This document shows positions 58,631 through 64,000 of a stretch of 64,000 nucleotides of DNA, piece by piece. The position numbers were made by a program, and so were the translations under genes. The notes beneath the pieces are model-generated. The model had not been told where the DNA came from and did no database searches. It saw only the letters and a program-made list of their open reading frames with translations. Origin of the DNA: Bacteroidales bacterium (GTDB lineage: Bacteria; Bacteroidota; Bacteroidia; Bacteroidales; WCHB1-69); the NCBI GenBank assembly GCA_017535665.1, contig JAFXTS010000030.1, positions 62,001-126,000 of the forward strand. The letters run 5' to 3'. The first letter of the stretch is position 1, and every line of letters starts with the position of its first letter.

Positions 58631-60097
58631 TTAGAACATATAACCGATTTTCACGTAAAGATTGGCCATGCTGGCATTGTCCTGCTTGTTGAACGGCACC
58701 GCCCAGTCAACGGAAAGCACAAAGTTGTCGTTCATGGCAATCTTCAGACCAAGACCAGCGGAGAGGTGCGGCCGGTAGATGGCTTTCTTGTCGAAGTTGA
58801 AGTAGTCGGAAAGCTCGTTGAGGTCGAAGTCGGGATCGTTCTCGGCAATGTTTTTCCGCAGCTCGTTCTCGTCGATGTCGTAAGGTTGCAGCACCATGCC
58901 GGCGTCGAGGAAGGGGGTGAGGCCGATGTAGAAGTTTTCTTTTTTGACATGGAACTTGCAAACTTTGAAGCGGAACTCGAGGTTGGCGAAGGCGAAGCCG
59001 TTGCTGAGTACGCGGTTTCGCAACAGTCCGCGCAGGGTGTTGCAGCCGCCAAGTCCTTCATACAAAACACGTTGTATATAAAGTGTGTTCCAATAGTTGT
59101 TCATATAGAACGGGCTCTTGCCTGCTACGGTCAGCTGGGTGGCGATACGATAGGCGAAGGCGACATAGTCTTGATAGATCGGCACATAGTGGCGGAAGGT
59201 GAAGTTGAAGCGGAGGTTGTTGAACTCGCGCTGGTCGCCGAACTTCTGGGTGTTGAAGCCAGCCGAGTAGGTGAGGAAGGCGTCGGCGTAGATGCCGTGT
59301 GTGGGGTTGGTCTGTCGGTCGCGGGTGTCGTAGGTGATACCGCCGCGCAGGTAGGGGTGCATGCCACCGTTCTTCTCGTTGGCGCCCACCATGCCCCACT
59401 GCACAAACTTGTCGTACAGGCCAGGGACGTCGGGCAGTTGCTTAGCAGGCTTCTTCCCTTTGTTGAGCATGTCGATGTCCACCGAGTTGAGGAGGTAGCC
59501 GAGGAATCCCACGCCACCGTTCCAGTACCAGTTGCCGCCGATGGGACCTTGGATGTCGGCGGCGACACGGAAGAGGTCGCGTTTCATCTTGTAGAAAGCG
59601 CGGCTCTTATAGCCCTCTTCTGCGGTAAAATGTTTGGAATCACGCCATTCGTTGTGGTAGAGGGTGGTAAAACCGTTGTAGCCGTAAAAGTCGCACATGG
59701 CATCGGGCATATAGACGAGGTCAACGGTGAGACGATGGTTGGGGATGGCGTATTTGGAGTCGTACGACAGGCGGAAAAGTCCGTAGTTACGGGTGGTGTA
59801 GGCGGCCTCCACATAGAGAGAGTGCAGGTATTCGGGATAGGTGCTTCCATCGCCAAAGTAGTAGATGTTGGAAAGAACACCGTATTGGAAACCGAGGTCG
59901 GCATCGTAGGCCACGCTCGGCAGGATGCCGAAGGTCCATCCCGTACGTTTCCGGTCAGGGTCTTTTTCCTTTTTGGGTTTTCCTTTTGCCCAATCCTGCT
60001 GTTGCGACATCGTTTTTAAACTATCGGTTTCTGAAGCGTAAATTCCAGAAAAACAGATAGATAATAAAAATATCAAAAGGTAGCGTACCAATTTCAT
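58631..60097 (-). CDS. Omp85/BamA-like outer-membrane β-barrel without POTRA domains, 488 aa
   Basis: The Met at 60097 begins a signal peptide (MKLVRYLLIFLLSICFSG); 66 upstream in-frame codons overlap the promoter and are not expected to be translated. The mature protein is one barrel: WTFGILPSVAYDADLGFQYG near the start, YLRGGITYDTRDRQTNPTHGIYADAFLTYS, GGCNTLRGLLRNR (the conserved Omp85 R-G-(Y/L)R-like motif) and a last strand LYVKIGYMF ending in phenylalanine. It lacks POTRA repeats, so it is likely a patatin-type/short Omp85 relative, not BamA itself. Cotranscribed with the DUF819 permease. Role unknown. Confidence 0.88.
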   Translation of the reverse strand: MKLVRYLLIFLLSICFSGIYASETDSLKTMSQQQDWAKGKPKKEKDPDRKRTGWTFGILPSVAYDADLGFQYGVLSNIYYFGDGSTYPEYLHSLYVEAAYTTRNYGLFRLSYDSKYAIPNHRLTVDLVYMPDAMCDFYGYNGFTTLYHNEWRDSKHFTAEEGYKSRAFYKMKRDLFRVAADIQGPIGGNWYWNGGVGFLGYLLNSVDIDMLNKGKKPAKQLPDVPGLYDKFVQWGMVGANEKNGGMHPYLRGGITYDTRDRQTNPTHGIYADAFLTYSAGFNTQKFGDQREFNNLRFNFTFRHYVPIYQDYVAFAYRIATQLTVAGKSPFYMNNYWNTLYIQRVLYEGLGGCNTLRGLLRNRVLSNGFAFANLEFRFKVCKFHVKKENFYIGLTPFLDAGMVLQPYDIDENELRKNIAENDPDFDLNELSDYFNFDKKAIYRPHLSAGLGLKIAMNDNFVLSVDWAVPFNKQDNASMANLYVKIGYMF

Positions 60098-60118
60098 TTT
60101 AAGTTTTTTTAAGATTTG

Positions 60119-60126
60119 CAAAAATA
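60119..60126 (-). promoter_or_regulatory. -7 promoter motif (Omp85-DUF819 operon)
   Basis: Minus-strand TATTTTTG, 22 bases upstream of the Met at 60097; supports that start. Confidence 0.65.
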
Positions 60127-60186
60127 ATATAAATTTGGTAACAGCCAATTTTTTGATGAAAAATTCGTTAACCCATGAAAAAGTCG

Positions 60187-60194
60187 TATTTTTG
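60187..60194 (+). promoter_or_regulatory. -7 promoter motif (nrnA-gld operon)
   Basis: TATTTTTG on +, 20 bases upstream of the nrnA start. Confidence 0.65.
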
Positions 60195-60214
60195 CACTTT
60201 CTTAATGTCCGATC

Positions 60215-61255
60215 ATGAGTCTGTTCACATCTGCAAAAATTGGGAAGGTGGCTGAGAAGCTGAAAACTACCCGTAAGATTACGATCATCTCGCATTTTAA
60301 TCCCGATGGCGATGCCGTGGGATCTTCTTTAGCCCTTTACCAATACTTTATTCGTGAGGGCTTTGAAGTGAAGGTGGTGTTGCCGAATCCGGTTTCCGCA
60401 TTCCTCTGCTGGATGCCGGGGATGGAGAAGGTGATTATTGCCGAGCGGGCCATGAAGACCGCTGAGCGGGCGTTGGCTGATGCCGACATGCTGTTTGTGG
60501 TGGATATGAACGCTTCGCACCGCAGCGGCAATGCTCTCGAACCCTCCATCGTGGGTAGCAAAGCCTTCAAGGTGCTGATAGACCATCATTTATCTCCAGT
60601 TATCGACTGCGATGTGATGTTTTCTACCACCAAAACTACCTCAACTTGCGAGTTGGTGTATCAGTTTCTATCCAAAATCGCTGATTCCAAAGAACAAATC
60701 ACCAAGGATGTTGCCGCCTGCATCTACGTGGGCATGATTACCGATACGGGCTCGCTCAGTTACATGTGCAACAATTCCAAAACTTACAACATCATTGCAG
60801 AGTTGATGAAGAAAGGGATTAACGGTGAGGCCATTCACCGTCAGGTGTACGACAATTATAACGAGAGCCGCCTCAAGTTGCTTGGCCTCTGCCTGTCGCA
60901 AAGATTGAAGGTGATGCGGCCGATTTCTACGACCTATATGTATCTGACTATGAAAGATTTGAAGGAGAATGGATATGTGGTGGGCGATACGGAAGGTTTT
61001 GTCAATTATGGACTTTCTCTGAAAGGAATTCAGTTCACGGCTTTCTTCACCGAACGCGAAGACCGCATCCGTGTCTCGTTCCGCTCGAAAGGTAATTTCG
61101 ATGTTAATCAGTTTGCCCGCAAGCATTTCAACGGCGGTGGTCATAAGAATGCCTCCGCTGCTTTCTGGTATGATTCGTTGGAAAATACCCTGAAATATTT
61201 TGAGAAGGTGATGAAAGAATATCGGGAAATATTGAGCCCTGAAAATTATGAATAA
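60215..61255 (+). CDS. nrnA: DHH-family oligoribonuclease / pAp phosphatase (NrnA-like), 346 aa
   Basis: The DHH domain is clear: SHFNPDGDAVGSSLALY near residue 25 (motif I), VVDMNASHRSG near 95, VLIDHHLSPVID (DHH motif) near 121, and YVGMITDTGSLSYMCNN. The DHHA1 domain ends with the substrate motif FARKHFNGGGHKNASAAF. The family degrades short RNAs and dephosphorylates 3'-phosphoadenosine 5'-phosphate. Cytoplasmic. First gene of an operon with an FKBP lipoprotein, gldD and gldB; its stop overlaps the next start by eight bases. An nrnA-type gene next to gldI is known in Flavobacterium, which supports the naming of the neighbour. Confidence 0.95.
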   Translation: MSLFTSAKIGKVAEKLKTTRKITIISHFNPDGDAVGSSLALYQYFIREGFEVKVVLPNPVSAFLCWMPGMEKVIIAERAMKTAERALADADMLFVVDMNASHRSGNALEPSIVGSKAFKVLIDHHLSPVIDCDVMFSTTKTTSTCELVYQFLSKIADSKEQITKDVAACIYVGMITDTGSLSYMCNNSKTYNIIAELMKKGINGEAIHRQVYDNYNESRLKLLGLCLSQRLKVMRPISTTYMYLTMKDLKENGYVVGDTEGFVNYGLSLKGIQFTAFFTEREDRIRVSFRSKGNFDVNQFARKHFNGGGHKNASAAFWYDSLENTLKYFEKVMKEYREILSPENYE

Positions 61256-61802
61256 ATTACTGGTATTCATTTTATTAGCATTTCTTTTTGTTTTTTGTGG
61301 ATGTCAGGAAAAGAAAGATTCTGGCTCTACGGATGAAAAGTATGCTGAATTTGAGTCCAAGTCGCATCAGAAGAATGGTGAGGAGGCCGCGATGGATTGG
61401 AACAGTGTGAATGCTGCCCGCGAGGATGAGGATATCGACTTTTTCTTGCAACGATATGGCTGGAAGGCCGAACGGCGTGGCAACGGACTGCGTGTGGAGG
61501 TGCTGGAGGAGGGGAGTGGTCCTTTTGTGAAGTCGGAAGATATTGTCACACTGGAATATACCACTTGCTTGTTGACGGGCGACACGGTTTATACTTCGAA
61601 GGTTAAAGGCCCCAAGGAGTTCAAGGTGGACAAGTCTGACGAGGTGGTGGGATTGAACGAGGCGGTGAAGTCGTTGCGCAAAGGAGGGAAGGCGCATGTG
61701 GTGATTCCTTCGTTTTTGGGGTATGGATTGGCGGGTGATGGAGAGCGTATCAGGGGGAAGGTGAGTTTGGCTATGACGATTGAAGTTACTGATATTCAAT
61801 AA
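61248..61802 (+). CDS. gldI: FKBP-type peptidyl-prolyl isomerase lipoprotein, GldI-like, 184 aa
   Basis: Lipoprotein signal (LLVFILLAFLFVFCGC, lipid Cys near 19), a linker, and a C-terminal FKBP domain: NGLRVEVLEEGSGPFVKSEDIVTLEYTTCLLTGDTVYTS…VVGLNEAVKSLRKGGKAHVVIPSFLGYGLAGDGERIRGKVSLAMTIEV. It would catalyse proline isomerisation in the periplasm. GldI of Flavobacterium is a protein of this type required for gliding. Here the placement between nrnA (eight-base overlap) and gldD (one-base gap) makes GldI the best name, though some aromatic active-site residues differ (for example the usual W in the pocket is V). Confidence 0.8.
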   Translation: MNKLLVFILLAFLFVFCGCQEKKDSGSTDEKYAEFESKSHQKNGEEAAMDWNSVNAAREDEDIDFFLQRYGWKAERRGNGLRVEVLEEGSGPFVKSEDIVTLEYTTCLLTGDTVYTSKVKGPKEFKVDKSDEVVGLNEAVKSLRKGGKAHVVIPSFLGYGLAGDGERIRGKVSLAMTIEVTDIQ

Positions 61803-61803
61803 T

Positions 61804-62406
61804 ATGATGAGAAATTATTTGCTATGGTCGCTATTGGTGCTGTTGTTGGCCGGCTGTCACTCCGATAAGGAGGCTGAGCAGCCCAAGCCAGTGGGATATT
61901 TCCGATTGGAGTTGCCGTCGCAGGAATACCAGAAGTTTGATACTGCCGTGCTGCCCTTTACTTTCGACTATTCCAGGAGTGCATACTATGAGGTACCGAA
62001 ATCTTCCGACACGGCCACGTGGGTGTTGATTCATTACCCGAAGCAGAATGCTTCGATCGAGATGTTGTATAAGTGGGCGAAAGACAGTGCGGATTTGACG
62101 CGCTTGATGTTGGCCGACCGCGATTTTGTGGAGTTTCATTATCAGAAGGCCTCTGGGGTGACCACCCGCGACTTTCGCGAGCTGGGGGCGAAGGAGCACG
62201 TGAACGGGCTCTTTTATGATATATATGGTAAGGAGGTGGCCTGTCCGTTTCATTATTGGATGACCGACGAGCAGCATAATTTCATGCGCGCCACTCTCTA
62301 TTTCCATTTTACGCCCAACAACGATTCGGTGCAGCCGGTCATCAATTCTATCCGCGAGGATGCCCTGCGGATGATTCAAACTTTTGAATGGAAAAAAAAT
62401 GAATAA
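61804..62406 (+). CDS. gldD: Gliding motility lipoprotein GldD
   Basis: 200 residues with a lipoprotein signal (LLWSLLVLLLAGCHSDK). GldD hallmarks: PKPVGYFRLELPSQEYQKFD near the start, PFTFDYSRSAYYE, WVLIHYPKQNASIEMLYKW, GLFYDIYGKEVACPFHYWMTDEQHNFMRATLYFHFTPNNDSVQPVI, ending IQTFEWKKNE. GldD is a lipoprotein required for gliding and for T9SS function in Flavobacterium. The start is one base after the FKBP gene; two consecutive Met codons (61804, 61807) are possible. It overlaps gldB by eight bases. Confidence 0.93.
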   Translation: MMRNYLLWSLLVLLLAGCHSDKEAEQPKPVGYFRLELPSQEYQKFDTAVLPFTFDYSRSAYYEVPKSSDTATWVLIHYPKQNASIEMLYKWAKDSADLTRLMLADRDFVEFHYQKASGVTTRDFRELGAKEHVNGLFYDIYGKEVACPFHYWMTDEQHNFMRATLYFHFTPNNDSVQPVINSIREDALRMIQTFEWKKNE

Positions 62407-63493
62407 GAAGAAAATTTTGATCATTGTCGGAAGTGTCATCGTGGTGGCACTGGCTGTTGTTTTGGTGTTCTGGTTGGTGAATCGAAACAAGAAGGAGAAG
62501 CACGAGGGGTTGAATCAGCGCAAGTATCAGGTGGAGGCGAAGGCGGTGCAAGATACCATCGAGGATCTCTATCAGAAGACTAATGTGAAGATTCTTCGAT
62601 TTGATCAGGATGTTTACCACTTGGATACCAATGCGTTGCAGGATGGTATTCGGAAGTTGGGAAAGAAATATCATGGCATTTTCATTGACTCTACGGCTTG
62701 GCATTATCCTCAGGCTGTTGCGCAGATGAAGGGTTTTCTCGCCGACCCCTATTTTGTGGAGTTATATAAATATGTCAATCGTCAATATGCGAATATTGGA
62801 GAGTTGGAGGATGAGTTGCGGCACGCATTGGCCTATTACCAATATTATTTTCCAGATGCAAAATTGCCTGTTTTCTATAGTGTTGTGGGTGGTATAGATC
62901 CTGATTCTTATACTAAACTCGTTGAAGGACAGGTAATTGGTGACAAGTTGGTCTTGATTCTGCATTTGGATTGGTACCTGGGGAAAGACAATAAATATTA
63001 TGGGGCTTTGCCTCAATATATCCGTCGTCAGTGCGACAAAAAGTACCTTGCTATTGATTGTTTTCGCAACGTGATGGTGTGGGACCAGTTGCCGAACAAG
63101 GAGCCTATCACCTTGTTGGACAATATGTTGATGGCAGGTAAGGTGCTGTATTTCACCGAGATGTTATTTCCCAACCGTCCCTTGGAGGATGTGTTTGCCT
63201 ATACAACGGAAGAGTTGCAGTGGGCTGAACAGCATCACGGAGATGTGTGGAATTATCTGATTGAAAATGAGTTGGTATATTCCAAAGACGCTACTGTGGC
63301 GCAGCATCTGATTGATGTGGCTCCTGAAACCAAGCCTTTCAAGGGGTCGCCTGGCAGGATGGGAGCGTTTGTTGGATGGAAGATTGTTGGCCATTTCATG
63401 GAAAATAATCCGAAAATTTCATTTCAGGAGATGATGAAAATGACGGATATGAATGAAATGTTAAAAAAATCGGGATATAAACCTCAGAAATAG
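62399..63493 (+). CDS. gldB: Gliding motility lipoprotein GldB-like protein
   Basis: 364 residues from the ATG at 62399. The N-terminus MNKKKILIIVGSVIVVALAVVLVFWLV is a membrane anchor without a clear lipobox Cys, unlike classic GldB lipoproteins. Family features: YYFPDAKLPVFYSVVGG, LDWYLGKDNKYYGALPQYIRRQCDKKYLAIDCFRN, LPNKEPITLLDNMLMAGKVLYF, and the C-terminal GSPGRMGAFVGWKIVGHFMENNPKISFQEMMKMTDMNEMLKKSGYKP. GldB is needed for gliding in Flavobacterium. It overlaps gldD and is followed after 103 bases by ssb with its own promoter. Confidence 0.92.
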   Translation: MNKKKILIIVGSVIVVALAVVLVFWLVNRNKKEKHEGLNQRKYQVEAKAVQDTIEDLYQKTNVKILRFDQDVYHLDTNALQDGIRKLGKKYHGIFIDSTAWHYPQAVAQMKGFLADPYFVELYKYVNRQYANIGELEDELRHALAYYQYYFPDAKLPVFYSVVGGIDPDSYTKLVEGQVIGDKLVLILHLDWYLGKDNKYYGALPQYIRRQCDKKYLAIDCFRNVMVWDQLPNKEPITLLDNMLMAGKVLYFTEMLFPNRPLEDVFAYTTEELQWAEQHHGDVWNYLIENELVYSKDATVAQHLIDVAPETKPFKGSPGRMGAFVGWKIVGHFMENNPKISFQEMMKMTDMNEMLKKSGYKPQK

Positions 63494-63553
63494 AACAAGT
63501 TAAAAATTTTGTAAAAATTTGTTGATAATATATCAAAATTAACAAAAATATAT

Positions 63554-63561
63554 TATCTTTG
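63554..63561 (+). promoter_or_regulatory. -7 promoter motif (ssb)
   Basis: TATCTTTG on +, 35 bases upstream of ssb. Confidence 0.65.
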
Positions 63562-63596
63562 CAGCATCAATTTATTACTAACTAAAACTAATTATT

Positions 63597-64000
63597 ATGT
63601 CTGGAGTTAACAAAGTTATTCTCATTGGAAATGTGGGCAAAGATCCCGAAGTTCGCGTTTTTGAAGGCGGTATGAAGAAAGTCAGTTTCACGCTGGCCAC
63701 TTCTGAAAGCTATAAGGACAAGCAGGGCAACCGCAAGGAGTACACGGAGTGGCACAACATTGCGTGCTGGCGTTCGTTGGCCGATATTGCGGAAAAGTAT
63801 TTCACCAAGGGCAAACTTCTGTATGTGGAGGGGAGGCTCCGTACCCGTAGTTGGGAGGAAAATGGTGTGAAAAAGTATTTTACTGAAATTATCGCCGATG
63901 CGGTCACCATGTTGGGTTCTCGCAGTGATGGAAAATCCACGGAGCAGCGGGTGGAGAATGCTGAGCCGGTCAGTTTCTCCAATCCCGAACCGACTCCCGG
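63597..64000 (+). CDS. ssb: Single-stranded DNA-binding protein, 5' part (3' end outside window)
   Basis: 134 residues are present: MSGVNKVILIGNVGKDPEVRVFEGGMKKVSFTLATSESYKDKQGNRKEYTEWHNIACW, then the OB-fold end LYVEGRLRTRSWEENGVKKYFTEIIADAVTMLGSR. The flexible linker begins before the window ends; the acidic tip is not seen. It coats single-stranded DNA in replication, repair and recombination. In Flavobacterium ssb lies beside gldE and gldD, so its place directly after gldD-gldB keeps that neighbourhood; gldE would be expected just beyond the window. Confidence 0.97.
   Translation, partial: MSGVNKVILIGNVGKDPEVRVFEGGMKKVSFTLATSESYKDKQGNRKEYTEWHNIACWRSLADIAEKYFTKGKLLYVEGRLRTRSWEENGVKKYFTEIIADAVTMLGSRSDGKSTEQRVENAEPVSFSNPEPTP

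Noticed and set aside
58556..60019. 487-codon open frame on the plus strand opposite the Omp85-like gene
   Set aside because: Low-complexity V/G/E-rich antisense translation; the minus-strand gene has signal peptide, barrel motifs and C-terminal Phe.
1..64000. tRNA, rRNA or CRISPR genes
   Set aside because: No stretch with a cloverleaf-like set of conserved tRNA bases, no rRNA segments and no regularly spaced short repeats were seen, although a covariance search could not be run.

Overview
The window is chromosomal DNA from a member of the Bacteroidota, most likely order Bacteroidales. The evidence is a dense set of secreted proteins ending in type IX secretion system (T9SS) type A sorting domains, the gliding-family lipoproteins GldB and GldD, the gene orders rpsF-rpsR-rplI and rsfS-ftsH-LUD-cdsA, and a recurring TAnnTTTG promoter -7 motif upstream of genes, usually without a Shine-Dalgarno sequence. 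No rRNA, tRNA or CRISPR array was seen.

Layout. 1-0.8 kb: 3' part of a ComM/YifB-type AAA ATPase. 1.1-2.1 kb: a compact DUF3791-DUF3990-small-protein operon that looks like a toxin-antitoxin-like or effector module. 2.3-9.0 kb: an unusual operon of two DUF2589-type proteins and an unknown protein, ending in a 1609-residue fn3-repeat T9SS adhesin. 9.1-11.9 kb: a decay zone with a truncated adhesin paralogue, an internally deleted IS5-like element, a RhuM/PLD-like protein and a truncated Bro-N gene. 12.0-15.1 kb: periplasmic 5'-nucleotidase, HAD phosphatase and PnuC, a coherent NAD-precursor salvage operon. 15.3-17.6 kb: two lipoproteins and rpsF-rpsR-rplI. 18.1-21.9 kb: ftsQ-ftsA-ftsZ without the murein genes that usually precede them. 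21.9-26.5 kb: WbqC-like protein and two trypsin-like T9SS proteases. 26.7-30.8 kb: rsfS, ftsH, LUD protein, cdsA. 31.1-41.8 kb: one 3560-residue SprB-like adhesin gene. 42.0-51.7 kb: serine hydrolase, SAM hydroxide adenosyltransferase-like protein, two small paralogous T9SS cargo proteins, a lipoprotein, a papain-like T9SS protease and an MBOAT acyltransferase. 51.7-53.3 kb: hipBA toxin-antitoxin pair with a visible operator-like inverted repeat. 53.4-60.1 kb: two lipoproteins, MscS-type channel, lysyl-tRNA synthetase, DUF819 permease, Omp85-like barrel. 60.2-64.0 kb: nrnA, FKBP lipoprotein (GldI-like), gldD, gldB and the start of ssb.

The genes share a surface theme: seven intact T9SS cargo proteins, including a SprB-repeat giant adhesin, lie within 60 kb of gldD, gldB and a gldI-like gene, so the cell probably exports large adhesins and proteases and may glide. 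The most unusual items are the DUF2589/adhesin operon, the DUF3990 module, short palindromic and oligonucleotide repeats lying in frame inside surface-protein genes, and strong TAAGGAGG Shine-Dalgarno sequences at exactly the rpsR and rplI junctions in a genome that otherwise seems not to use them. All functional calls rest on reading the sequence and on family knowledge; no database search was possible.
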